Shown: piece after piece, positions 1-7,924 of the stretch
Numbering within the stretch: the stretch's first letter is position 1
Layout of the letters: each line of letters begins with the position of its first letter
From: Ilumatobacter sp.
Lineage (GTDB): Bacteria > Actinomycetota > Acidimicrobiia > Acidimicrobiales > Ilumatobacteraceae
Direction of reading: 5' to 3'
Assembly (NCBI GenBank): GCA_013002175.1
Contig: JABDKP010000032.1
Coordinates: 1-51,584, forward strand
DNA length: 51,584 bases
Position numbers and translations under genes: made by a program
The notes under the pieces: model-generated
The model's input: only the letters and a program-made list of their open reading frames with translations
Databases searched by the model: none
What the model was told of the DNA's origin: nothing

Positions 1-747
1 GACTACGGCCCCGAGGCGTACGGCGCCACGCTCGCCGCCGCGGTCGGGGCGCTGTCGCCCACGGCGATCGTGGCCTGCGGCACCGACCGCGGCAACGAGG
101 TGCTCGCCCACGCCGCCGCGGAACTCGACCTGCCGTTCGTCGCCAACTGCACCGACGTGCGCGCCGGCGACGACTGGGAGATCACCCGCGTCCAGTGGGG
201 TGGCTCGCTGAACGAGGAGACACGGCTGACGTCGTCGCTGCCGATCGTCTCGGTCGCGCATCACGCCGTCGACGCCGAGGAAGTCGCGCCCGGCGCGTCC
301 GCCGACGTGCAGACGCTCGACGTCACGCTGCCCGACTGGGTGACGCGCACGCTCGTGCAAGATCGTGTCGTGCTGAGCGAGGGCCTCACGCTGGCGACCG
401 CACCGGTCGTCGTCGGCGGCGGCCGCGGCGTTGGCAGCGCGGAGGGGTTCGCGGTGCTCGAGGAGCTCGCCGCGAAGCTCGGTGGCGTCGTCGGGTGCAG
501 CCGGGCGGTCACGAACAACGGGTGGCGCCCGCACAGCGACCAGGTCGGCCAGACCGGCACCCGCATCGCCCCGCAGCTGTACATCGCGTGCGGCATCTCC
601 GGTGCGATCCAGCACTGGGTCGGCGCCAAGGCAGCGAAGAAGATCCTCGCGATCAACACCGACCCCGCCGCCAACATGGTCGTCAAGGCCGACTACGCCG
701 TGATCGGCGACCTCTTCGAAGTCGTCCCCGCCATCACCGCGACCTGA
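1..747 (+). CDS. etfA: Electron transfer flavoprotein alpha subunit, 3' part
   Basis: The frame is open from the first base, so the start lies outside the window; 248 residues are present. EtfA binds FAD and carries electrons from acyl-CoA and related dehydrogenases to the membrane quinone pool. The C-terminal FAD domain is clear: GGGRGVGSAEGF, then SRAVTNNGW, the QVGQTGTRIAPQLYIA segment, the GISGAIQHW loop, AINTDPAAN and the ending GDLFEVVPAI. All are hallmarks of the family. EtfB would be expected just upstream. The TGA stop overlaps the first base pairs of a perfect palindrome (746-778), which may end the transcript. Assignment is secure; only the N-terminal part is missing. Confidence 0.96.
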   Translation, partial: DYGPEAYGATLAAAVGALSPTAIVACGTDRGNEVLAHAAAELDLPFVANCTDVRAGDDWEITRVQWGGSLNEETRLTSSLPIVSVAHHAVDAEEVAPGASADVQTLDVTLPDWVTRTLVQDRVVLSEGLTLATAPVVVGGGRGVGSAEGFAVLEELAAKLGGVVGCSRAVTNNGWRPHSDQVGQTGTRIAPQLYIACGISGAIQHWVGAKAAKKILAINTDPAANMVVKADYAVIGDLFEVVPAITAT

Positions 748-778
748 GTCGAAGTTGTGCCAGGCACAACTTCGACTC
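746..778. repeat. Perfect palindrome, GTTGTGCC-A-GGCACAAC family, copy 1
   Basis: Two 16-base arms flank a central A (762). Arm: GAGTCGAAGTTGTGCC. It begins inside the etfA stop codon. The core TTGTGCC.GGCACAA recurs at 794, 7190 and 41931, while the outer arm bases differ but stay complementary, so folding appears to be under selection. Likely a transcript-end hairpin or a REP-like element. Confidence 0.9.
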
Positions 779-793
779 TTCGGATGCGGACGA

Positions 794-818
794 CAAAGTT
801 GTGCCTGGCACAACTTTG
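794..818. repeat. Palindrome, same family, copy 2 (central T)
   Basis: Arms CAAAGTTGTGCC and its complement flank a central T, so this copy is in the opposite orientation to copy 1. It lies 15 bases after copy 1, giving a head-to-head pair between etfA and the carotenoid oxygenase gene. Confidence 0.9.
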
Positions 819-860
819 ACGCGTGGGGCGTGCGGTCGGATCGCACGATCCCCGAGGGGT

Positions 861-866
861 TACGGT
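861..866 (+). promoter_or_regulatory. -10 hexamer TACGGT, leaderless-type
   Basis: TACGGT ends 8 bases before the ATG at 875, and there is no ribosome binding site. Transcription would start at or next to the start codon. No clear -35 is visible. Confidence 0.5.
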
Positions 867-874
867 CGGAGCGC

Positions 875-2242
875 ATGAGCACCGAATCAGTCACGCCGGC
901 CGCGTCGACCGTGCTGCCGTGGCACCTGCGTGACAACTGGGCGCCGGTGCTGGACGAGCGCGACGACACCGAACTGCGTGTCGACGGGACGATCCCGACC
1001 GAACTCCTCGGCACCTACGTCCGCACCGGGCCGAACCCGTCGACCGGCACATCGAAGCACTGGTTCTTCGGCGACGGGATGCTGCACGGCGTCCGCCTCG
1101 CGGGTGGTCGCGCGGAGTGGTATCGCAACCGGTTCGTCCAGACGCCCAACATCGTCGACCCGCTCGACGACCCGATGTCGGCGATGGGCGACCTCACCCG
1201 CGGCACCGGCAACACCCACGTGCTCCCGCACAACGGCGAGCTGCTGTGCCTCGAGGAGGGTCATTGGCCGTGGCGGGCCGACTGCGAACTGAACACGCTC
1301 GGCGTGCAGAACTTCGGCGGTGCGCTGACGAGCCCGATGACCGCCCACCCGAAGGTCTGCCCCGTCACCGGCGAACTGCTCGCGTTCAGCTACCTCAACT
1401 ACGAGGCGCCGTTCCTGCGGTACATCCGCGTCAGCCCGACCGGCGAATTGGTCCAGTTCGAGGGCATCGAGCTGCCGAACATCGTGATGATGCACGACTT
1501 CAACGTCACCCGGAACCACGTCGTGTTCATGGATCTGCCGGTGTGCTTCGATCTCGGCGAGCTGGAGACCGGGTTGCCGTTCAAGTTCGACCGCGACGCG
1601 GGTGCCCGGCTCGGCGTGATGCCGCGCAACGGCACGAACGCCGACGTGCGCTGGTTCGAGATCGATCCGTGCTACGTGTTCCACGCGGTCAACGCGTACG
1701 AGGAGGGCAACTCGATCGTCCTCGACGTGTCGCGTCAGCCCGAAGCGTTCGGATCCAGCAACGACGACTACGCGGAGGTCGGGCGGCTGTGGCGGTGGAC
1801 GATCGACCTCGACGCCGGCACGGTCACCGAGACGCAGGTCGACGACCGGCCGGGCGACTTCGGTCGCGTCGACGACCGGCTGATCGGCCTCGACGCACGC
1901 TACGGCTACCTGATGGCGATGGCCGGCGAGGGCAACGCCGAGGAGCCGGTCTACGGCTCGGCGCTGTGGAAGTACGACCTGCGGACCGGCACGTGCACCG
2001 AGCACCAACTCGGCGACGGCGTCCGGGGGGCCGAGCCCGTGTTCGCACCCGCATCACCCGATGCCGGCGAGGACGAGGGATGGATCATCAGCCTGTCCCA
2101 CGACACGACGTCCGATCAGTCCCGCCTGCTGATCATCGACGCCCAGGACTTCGCGGCGCCGCCGGTGGCCACGGTGCATCTGCCGCGGCGGGTGCCGTAC
2201 GGCGCCCACGGCAGCTGGGTACCCGACGCCGTGTCCGCGTGA
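875..2242 (+). CDS. Carotenoid oxygenase family protein (RPE65/CCD/lignostilbene dioxygenase type)
   Basis: 455 residues. The family cleaves a carbon-carbon double bond of carotenoids, apocarotenoids or stilbenes with Fe(II) held by four histidines in a seven-bladed propeller. The likely ligands are H158 (TAHPK), H207 (MMHDF), H270 (VFHAVNA) and H445 (YGAHGSW), all in the usual order. No signal peptide, so probably cytosolic. The ATG at 875 follows a TACGGT hexamer by 8 bases; the upstream extension of the frame is palindrome sequence and was rejected as coding. The stop overlaps the ATG of the binding-protein gene (TGATG), so enzyme and importer are coupled. This suggests that the imported compound or a derivative is cleaved here. 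The exact substrate cannot be read from sequence. Confidence 0.9.
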   Translation: MSTESVTPAASTVLPWHLRDNWAPVLDERDDTELRVDGTIPTELLGTYVRTGPNPSTGTSKHWFFGDGMLHGVRLAGGRAEWYRNRFVQTPNIVDPLDDPMSAMGDLTRGTGNTHVLPHNGELLCLEEGHWPWRADCELNTLGVQNFGGALTSPMTAHPKVCPVTGELLAFSYLNYEAPFLRYIRVSPTGELVQFEGIELPNIVMMHDFNVTRNHVVFMDLPVCFDLGELETGLPFKFDRDAGARLGVMPRNGTNADVRWFEIDPCYVFHAVNAYEEGNSIVLDVSRQPEAFGSSNDDYAEVGRLWRWTIDLDAGTVTETQVDDRPGDFGRVDDRLIGLDARYGYLMAMAGEGNAEEPVYGSALWKYDLRTGTCTEHQLGDGVRGAEPVFAPASPDAGEDEGWIISLSHDTTSDQSRLLIIDAQDFAAPPVATVHLPRRVPYGAHGSWVPDAVSA

Positions 2243-3669
2243 TGTCGCGACGCTCGGCGGCCGCCACGCGCCGGCGCGATCGACGCTCGGCCTTCGCGGC
2301 CGTCGTTGTCCTCGCGCTCGCGGCGTGCGGCTCCGGCGACGGACCGGCGGCAGACACAACGGGCACGGCGACCGAGCCGACCGAGCCGATCGCCGCCCCG
2401 GCCGGCGACGGGTCCGCAGCTCCACCAGCCGACACTGCCGGCGAGCCGGTCGACGGCACGACACCCGCGGACACATCGGGCGTCGACGACGGCGGAGGCG
2501 ACACGGGCGACGGGACAACGGGCGGCACAGATGCCGACCCCGGCTTTGCGGCGCTCGGGCCACCGACCGGCGAACCGCTGGTCATCGGGATGGTCAACAC
2601 GGAGGGCACGCCGGGCCTCGACTTCCCGGAGATGCGCACCGACACCGATCTCGCCGTCGACTACCTCAACGCGCACGGCGGGATGGGCGGCCGCCCGATC
2701 ACGATCGAGCACTGTGCGTCCAACGGCTCGCCGGAGACGTCCCAGGCGTGCGCGCAGGAGCTCAGCGGCAAGGGCGTCGAGTTCGTGCTGCTCGGCCTCG
2801 ACCTGTTCCCCGGCTACGACACGTTCGAGGCGTCCGGCATCCCGGTGTTCGGGGCGCTGCCGATCCTGCCTGGCGACTATTCGGCGGACGCCCTGTTCCT
2901 CACCGGCGGCAATGCCACGACGATGGCCGCGATGGTCGCCCTCGCCCGCGATCACGTCGGTGCGTCGACCGTCGGCATCATCAGCGCGGACAACCCCGGT
3001 GCGAACGGTTCCGAAGCCGCCCTGACCGGTGCACTCGACAAGGCGGGCATCGCCCACCGGTCGGTCAAGGGTGGCGACAACGAGACCGACGCCGGGTTCC
3101 AGGGGTTGATCCGCGAGGCGAACGAAGGCGACCCCGACCTCCTCGTGTCGCTGTACTCCGACGCCGGGTGCATCGGCGCGATGCGTGGCCGGGTGTCGCT
3201 CGGCATCGCGACGCCCGTCGTGTCGACTGCGATCTGCGGCAGTGCCGAGGTGATCGACGTCGTCGGCGACGATGCGCTCGGTTGGTACTTCGTCGGCGTC
3301 GGCACCGACCTCTCCACGCCGGCCGCCGACGTGTTCGGCGAGATCATCGAGCCGGCGTACGGCGATCTGGCGACGGCCTCGCTGGGCGTCGGTGCACTCG
3401 GCATCACCCAGGTGATGACCCTCGCGATCGTCGCCAACGACATCGCCGAGGCCGGCGGCGCGGTGACCGGCGAGGCGATCCACGAACGGCTGGCGACAGC
3501 CACCGACCTCCGGAACTTCCCGAACGGCACACCGCTCGCGTGCGGGCTGTCGGCGACGTACCCCAGCGTGTGCAGCTTCCACTTCCCGATCGGCGAGTAC
3601 GAAGCCGGCGGCACGATCCGCACGGTGCCCGGCTTCGAAGCGGTGTCGGTTGTCGACTTCCTGCCGTGA
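2242..3669 (+). CDS. ABC importer substrate-binding lipoprotein, branched-chain amino acid type
   Basis: 475 residues. The N-terminus is basic, then hydrophobic, ending in a lipobox LAAC with Cys29, so it is a membrane-anchored lipoprotein outside the cell. A Thr/Asp/Gly/Pro-rich linker (about 33-105) precedes a periplasmic-binding-protein fold of the LivJ class, starting LVIGMVNTEG and containing DLAVDYLNAHGGMGGRPI, typical of the family. It is the first component of an importer completed by the next three genes. This class imports amino acids, amides, urea and many aromatic acids, so 'leucine' should not be assumed. The start codon overlaps the oxygenase stop. Confidence 0.9.
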   Translation: MSRRSAAATRRRDRRSAFAAVVVLALAACGSGDGPAADTTGTATEPTEPIAAPAGDGSAAPPADTAGEPVDGTTPADTSGVDDGGGDTGDGTTGGTDADPGFAALGPPTGEPLVIGMVNTEGTPGLDFPEMRTDTDLAVDYLNAHGGMGGRPITIEHCASNGSPETSQACAQELSGKGVEFVLLGLDLFPGYDTFEASGIPVFGALPILPGDYSADALFLTGGNATTMAAMVALARDHVGASTVGIISADNPGANGSEAALTGALDKAGIAHRSVKGGDNETDAGFQGLIREANEGDPDLLVSLYSDAGCIGAMRGRVSLGIATPVVSTAICGSAEVIDVVGDDALGWYFVGVGTDLSTPAADVFGEIIEPAYGDLATASLGVGALGITQVMTLAIVANDIAEAGGAVTGEAIHERLATATDLRNFPNGTPLACGLSATYPSVCSFHFPIGEYEAGGTIRTVPGFEAVSVVDFLP

Positions 3670-3708
3670 CCGCCTGCGGCCGGCACCGGTGACCGGCCAC
3701 GTGTCGGC

Positions 3709-5685
3709 ATGACCGACTACCTGTTCTTCGTGTTGCTCGGCTCGGGGTCCGGCGCGATCATCGCTGCGTTCGGTGTGGGCCTCGTCGTCACGCATCAGGG
3801 GACCGGCGTCGTCAACTTCGCGTACGGCGCGCTCGCCTCGTGGGCCGGCTACGTGTTCGCCGACCTCCGCCGCGGGGCCTACCCGCTCCCGTTCCCCGGC
3901 CTGCCCGGGCGCTACCACTTCGACGGCGACGTCGGGTTCTGGCCGGCGATGGCGCTTGCGCTCGCGACGGCCGCCGTGCTCGGCCTCGTCGTCTTCGTGC
4001 TCGTGTTCCGGCCGCTGTCTCGCGCGCCCGCCCTGGCGAACGTCGTCGCCAGCATCGGCGTGGTGATCGTCGTGATCGCGCTGATCGACCGGCGGTTCCC
4101 CGACAACGCCGGGCTGCGGGTCGGCCCGATCCTGCCCCGGGAACCGGTCACGATCTTCTCCGACGTGACCGTGCCGCGCGACGGGCTGTGGCTGGCGGCG
4201 ACCGTCGTGTTCATCGCGGCCGTCGTCTGGGGCACGTTGCGATTCACCCGGATCGGCTTGATCACCCGCGCCGCCGCCGAGAACGAGAAGGGGGCGCTGC
4301 TGCTCGGCTACTCGCCGGCGCGAGTCGCGATGCTGAGCTTCGTCGCCGCCTCGGTGCTCGGCGCGTTCGTGGTGGTGCTCGCGTCGCCGATGATCCAGCT
4401 GTCGCCGAACGTGTTCACGTTCGGGTTCTTCATCCCCGCGCTCGGCGCTGCGATGGTCGGGCGATTCCGGTTCGTCTGGCCGACCGTGATCACCGGGATG
4501 GCGATCGGGCTGGCACAGTCGTCGTTCACCAAGCTGCAGGGCGACCTCAGCTGGTTCCCGCAGTTCGGGGCGCGCGAGGGGCTGCCGTTCGTCGTGATCA
4601 TCCTCGCGATGGTCCTGCTCGGTGAGCGGCTGCCGGATCGGGCTGCGGTGTCGACGTGGCGGCTGCCGGCGGTCCCGCCGGCGAAGCTGACCCCGCTCAG
4701 TGTCGTGCTGCCGATCGGGGCCGCGGTTGCGGGTCTGCTCGTGCTCGGACCGCTGTGGCGGGGCGCGATCATGACGTCGGTGATCGCGATCGTGCTGGCG
4801 TTGTCGCTGGTGCTGTTGACCGGCTTCGGCGGGCAGACGTCGCTGGCGCAGATGGCGTTCGCGGGCGTCGCCGGGTTCGCGCTGTCCAAGCTCGCGGTCC
4901 AGTGGGACGTGCCGTTCCCGCTCGCGCCGATCGCTGCGGCGCTGGTGGCGACCGCATTCGGCGTCGCGGTCGGGCTGCCGGCGACGCGCGTCCGGGGCAC
5001 GAACCTGGCGATCATCACCCTCGCCGGCGGCGTCGCGATCAGCGAGTTCGTGTTCAAGAACCCGCGGTATGTCGGCGATGCCTCGACGGGCGGGGCGAAG
5101 GTGCCGAACCCGCAGCTGTTCTCGTGGGATCTCGGGTTGATCCTCGGCGACCAGGCTTCTCGGCCGGTGTTCGGCATCTTCCTGGTCGCCGTCGCGTCGC
5201 TGCTGGCCGTGGCGGTCGCCAACCTGCGGCGAAGCGCATCCGGTCGGCGGATGCTGGCAGCGCGCTCCAACGAGCGTGCGGCCAGCGCGATCGGGATCAG
5301 CGTCGGACGCGTCAAGTTGCAGGTGTTCGCGGCGTCGTCGTTCGTCGCGGGCGTCGGCGGCTGTCTGATCGCATACCGCTTCGGCAGCGTGTCCGACGCA
5401 TCGTTCGGCGTGATCGCATCGCTCACCGTGCTGGCCTTCGCCTACCTCGGCGGGATCACGTGCGTCAGCGGAGCGGTCACCGCAGGCGTGATGGCCTCCG
5501 CCGGCATCGCGTTCTACGGGCTGTCGCGGATGACCGGCCGCGTCGGCCAATGGGAGGTGCTGATCGGCGGGGTGCTGCTGATCGTGACCGCGGTGACCAA
5601 TCCGGAGGGCATCGCGGGCGGCGTCCGCGCCCGCCTCGCGAGGCGCGCCGACGTGCGCCCCACCGCCACGGAAGCGGGGGTGTGA
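3709..5685 (+). CDS. Fused LivH-LivM permease of branched-chain-type ABC importer
   Basis: 658 residues, about twice one permease. The first half (about 1-300) is LivH-like: it opens with a membrane segment followed by GVVNFAYGALA, a family motif. The second half (about 330-658) is LivM-like, with LTGFGGQTSLAQMAFAGV, then GTNLAIITLAGGVAISEFVF. Many hydrophobic segments are seen in both halves. Separate livH and livM genes are the usual arrangement; the fused form occurs in some actinobacteria. It sits 39 bases after the binding protein and one base before the ATPase gene, clearly one operon. It forms the membrane channel for the substrate. Confidence 0.9.
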   Translation: MTDYLFFVLLGSGSGAIIAAFGVGLVVTHQGTGVVNFAYGALASWAGYVFADLRRGAYPLPFPGLPGRYHFDGDVGFWPAMALALATAAVLGLVVFVLVFRPLSRAPALANVVASIGVVIVVIALIDRRFPDNAGLRVGPILPREPVTIFSDVTVPRDGLWLAATVVFIAAVVWGTLRFTRIGLITRAAAENEKGALLLGYSPARVAMLSFVAASVLGAFVVVLASPMIQLSPNVFTFGFFIPALGAAMVGRFRFVWPTVITGMAIGLAQSSFTKLQGDLSWFPQFGAREGLPFVVIILAMVLLGERLPDRAAVSTWRLPAVPPAKLTPLSVVLPIGAAVAGLLVLGPLWRGAIMTSVIAIVLALSLVLLTGFGGQTSLAQMAFAGVAGFALSKLAVQWDVPFPLAPIAAALVATAFGVAVGLPATRVRGTNLAIITLAGGVAISEFVFKNPRYVGDASTGGAKVPNPQLFSWDLGLILGDQASRPVFGIFLVAVASLLAVAVANLRRSASGRRMLAARSNERAASAIGISVGRVKLQVFAASSFVAGVGGCLIAYRFGSVSDASFGVIASLTVLAFAYLGGITCVSGAVTAGVMASAGIAFYGLSRMTGRVGQWEVLIGGVLLIVTAVTNPEGIAGGVRARLARRADVRPTATEAGV

Positions 5686-5686
5686 C

Positions 5687-6457
5687 GTGGCTCTGCTGGA
5701 GGTGCGCAACCTGACGGTGAGCTACGGCGGGTTGATCGCCAACGACGCGATCGATCTCGACTGCGAGGCCGGGTCCCTGGTCGGCCTGATCGGCCCGAAC
5801 GGCGCCGGGAAGACCACCCTGATCGATGCCATCACCGGGTTCGCCTCCGTTGCCGACGGCAGCATCACGCTCGACGGGCGCGACCTCGCCGGACGCCCAC
5901 CAGCCGCGCGCGCCGCAATGGGGCTGGCGCGGACCTTCCAGTCGCTCGAACTGTTCGAGGACCTCACCGTCCGCGACAACCTGCTCGCCGCTGCCGACCG
6001 CCCCACGTGGTACTCGTTCTTCGCCGACCTCGTCGCGCCCCGCCGGCACGAGCAGCGGAGCCGGGACCGGGTCGCGTGGGCGCTCGATGCGATGCAGCTG
6101 GAGGCGTTCGCCGACCAGCAGCCGAGCGAGCTGAGCCACGGACAGCGGAAGTTGGTCAGCCTGGCGCGCGCGGTCGTCGCCCGGCCCGGCCTGGTGCTGC
6201 TCGACGAGCCGGCGGCCGGCCTCGACACCGGCGAGAGTGCAGCACTCGGCCGGCGGCTCCGCCGCCTCGTCGACGACGGGACGAGCCTGCTGCTCGTCGA
6301 CCACGACATGAGTCTCGTGCTCGACGTCTGCGACCACGTCTACGTGCTCGATTTCGGCACGGTGATCGCGCACGGCGCGCCGGCCGACGTCCGTGCGAAT
6401 CCGGACGTGGTCAGGGCCTATCTCGGTGGCGACCCCGACCTGGCGGAGACGCCATGA
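5687..6457 (+). CDS. ABC importer ATPase, LivG type
   Basis: 256 residues, starting at GTG one base after the permease stop. Walker [10 protein letters not shown] lies at residues 36-44, the Q-loop in [10 protein letters not shown], the signature as LSHGQRKL, and Walker B as [10 protein letters not shown] followed by a switch histidine in LLVDHDM. The length and the [13 protein letters not shown] region fit LivG rather than LivF. It hydrolyses ATP to drive import through the fused permease, paired with the following LivF-type ATPase, whose ATG overlaps this stop (ATGA). Confidence 0.93.
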   Translation: MALLEVRNLTVSYGGLIANDAIDLDCEAGSLVGLIGPNGAGKTTLIDAITGFASVADGSITLDGRDLAGRPPAARAAMGLARTFQSLELFEDLTVRDNLLAAADRPTWYSFFADLVAPRRHEQRSRDRVAWALDAMQLEAFADQQPSELSHGQRKLVSLARAVVARPGLVLLDEPAAGLDTGESAALGRRLRRLVDDGTSLLLVDHDMSLVLDVCDHVYVLDFGTVIAHGAPADVRANPDVVRAYLGGDPDLAETP

Positions 6458-7167
6458 GCGCTCGCGTCATCGACGTCCGCAAGCTGGATGCGGGGTACGG
6501 GGGCAGTGCCGTGGTGCGCGGGCTCGATCTCGTCGTCGATGCCGGTGAGGTGGTCGCCCTGCTCGGCCCGAACGGTGCCGGCAAGACAACGACGCTGCTG
6601 ACGCTGTCCGGCCTGTTGCCGCCGATCGGCGGCACCGTCGAAGTGCTCGGCAGCAGCGTCGACGGGATGCGGCCGCACCTCGTCGCCCGGCGCGGGCTGG
6701 CACATGTACCCGAGGACCGGTCGCTGTTCTTCGACCTCACCGTCGACGAGAACATTTGGCTCGGCCTCGGTGGCAACCGGGCCGCACGACAGCGCGGGCG
6801 CGACCGGGCGATGGACCTGCTCCCTGCGCTGCGGCCGCTCGGCAACCGCAAGGCGGGCCTGCTCTCGGGTGGCGAGCAGCAGATGCTCGCGATGGCACGG
6901 GCGCTCGCGTCCGAGCCGCGCTGCCTGCTCGTCGACGAGCTGAGTCTCGGGCTGGCCCCGATCATCGTCGAGCGGTTGTTGCCGATCGTGCGCTCGATCG
7001 CGGACGAGACCGGCTGCGGTGTGCTCGTCGTCGAGCAGCACGTCAGGATGGCGCTCGACATCGCCGACCGCGGCTACGTGCTGAGCCATGGCGCGCTGCG
7101 CCTGCAGGGTCCGGCCGCCGACCTCGCCGCCGACCGCACCGTGCTCGAAGAGAGTTACCTCGGCTGA
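6454..7167 (+). CDS. ABC importer ATPase, LivF type
   Basis: 237 residues. Walker [10 protein letters not shown] (38-46), signature LSGGEQQ, Walker [11 protein letters not shown] and [11 protein letters not shown] are all present; [14 protein letters not shown] and the [12 protein letters not shown] stretch mark it as LivF. Its start overlaps the LivG stop by four bases, so the pair is made together. It is the last gene of the importer operon; a palindrome of the GTTGTGCC family begins 22 bases after its stop and may end the transcript. Confidence 0.93.
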   Translation: MSARVIDVRKLDAGYGGSAVVRGLDLVVDAGEVVALLGPNGAGKTTTLLTLSGLLPPIGGTVEVLGSSVDGMRPHLVARRGLAHVPEDRSLFFDLTVDENIWLGLGGNRAARQRGRDRAMDLLPALRPLGNRKAGLLSGGEQQMLAMARALASEPRCLLVDELSLGLAPIIVERLLPIVRSIADETGCGVLVVEQHVRMALDIADRGYVLSHGALRLQGPAADLAADRTVLEESYLG

Positions 7168-7189
7168 CCCCGGTCCGACGAGCCGACGA

Positions 7190-7214
7190 CAAAGTTGTGC
7201 CAGGCACAACTTTG
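7190..7214. repeat. Palindrome, same family, copy 3 (central A)
   Basis: 12-base arms CAAAGTTGTGCC around A7202, identical in its arms to copy 2 but reversed at the central base. It lies just after the importer operon and 26 bases before the -10 of the next gene. Confidence 0.9.
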
Positions 7215-7240
7215 ACTCTCGGATTCGTCGGGGGATGGGC

Positions 7241-7246
7241 CACACT
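7241..7246 (+). promoter_or_regulatory. -10 hexamer CACACT, leaderless-type
   Basis: Six bases separate it from the ATG at 7253. The first base is C rather than T, so it is a weaker match than the others in this window. Confidence 0.35.
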
Positions 7247-7252
7247 CGGGCG

Positions 7253-7897
7253 ATGGACTTCGATCTCGAACAGACCGACGCGTTGCTCTCGACCACGCGA
7301 GCCGTGCGCAAGCGGCTCGACTTCGACCGGGAGGTGCCCGACGACGTGTTGCTCGAGTGCCTCCAGCTCGCGGTGCAGGCGCCGACCGGGTCGAACCGGC
7401 AGAGCTGGCGGTGGATGGTGATCCGTGATGCCGAGAAGAAGGAGGCGCTCGCCGAGATGTACCGCGCCGCCGGTGGCGCCTACCTCGCTGCGGCCGCGGC
7501 CGAGGCCGACGACGGGTCGCAGACCGGACGGGTCCTCGACTCGGCCAACTTCCTCGCCCAGAACCTCGGCCAGGTGCCGGTGATGGTGATCCCGCTGATC
7601 ATCGGCCGGCTGGAGGACAACAGCACTGCCAACGCCGCGGGACTCATGGGTTCGATCATGCCGGCCGTCTGGAGCTTCCAGCTCGCACTGCGCAGCCGCG
7701 GGCTGGGCAGTTGCCTGACAACGTTGCACCTCGGCAAGGAGCAGGAGGCCGCCGAGCTGCTCGGCGTCCCCGATCACATGACGCAGGCCGGCCTGCTGCC
7801 GGTCGCATACACGAAGGGCACCGACTTCAAGCCGGCCGCGCGCGAACCGGTCGAGAAGATCACCTATCTCGACACCTACAAGAACCCGATCCGCTGA
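7253..7897 (+). CDS. Nitroreductase family protein (FMN-dependent oxidoreductase)
   Basis: 214 residues. The nitroreductase fold is visible: the N-terminal FMN-binding stretch TTRAVRKRLDF, then QAPTGSNRQSWRW, and a later GSIMPAVWSFQLALRSRGLG helix followed by the GVPDHMTQAGLLPVAY strand. Such homodimeric flavoproteins reduce nitro groups, quinones or other small acceptors with NAD(P)H; the substrate is not predictable. The ATG at 7253 has a -10-like hexamer six bases upstream and no Shine-Dalgarno. It is followed 11 bases later by a PLP enzyme gene whose start lies in a degenerate palindrome. Confidence 0.88.
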   Translation: MDFDLEQTDALLSTTRAVRKRLDFDREVPDDVLLECLQLAVQAPTGSNRQSWRWMVIRDAEKKEALAEMYRAAGGAYLAAAAAEADDGSQTGRVLDSANFLAQNLGQVPVMVIPLIIGRLEDNSTANAAGLMGSIMPAVWSFQLALRSRGLGSCLTTLHLGKEQEAAELLGVPDHMTQAGLLPVAYTKGTDFKPAAREPVEKITYLDTYKNPIR

Positions 7898-7903
7898 CGG
7901 GCA

Positions 7904-7924
7904 ACGTTGTGTCCGGCACAACGT
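7904..7924. repeat. Degenerate palindrome related to the GTTGTGCC family, copy 4
   Basis: Arms ACGTTGTG and CACAACGT enclose TCCGG. The core resembles the other copies, with TTGTG and CACAA kept and the centre changed. It follows the nitroreductase stop by six bases and contains the probable GTG start of the next gene (7909). Confidence 0.65.

Noticed and set aside
2116..5709. Very long open frame (1197 codons) on the minus strand opposite the transporter genes
   Set aside because: It mirrors the codon structure of the + strand genes, is rich in Arg/His/Asp as GC-rich antisense frames are, has no domain and no ribosome binding site.
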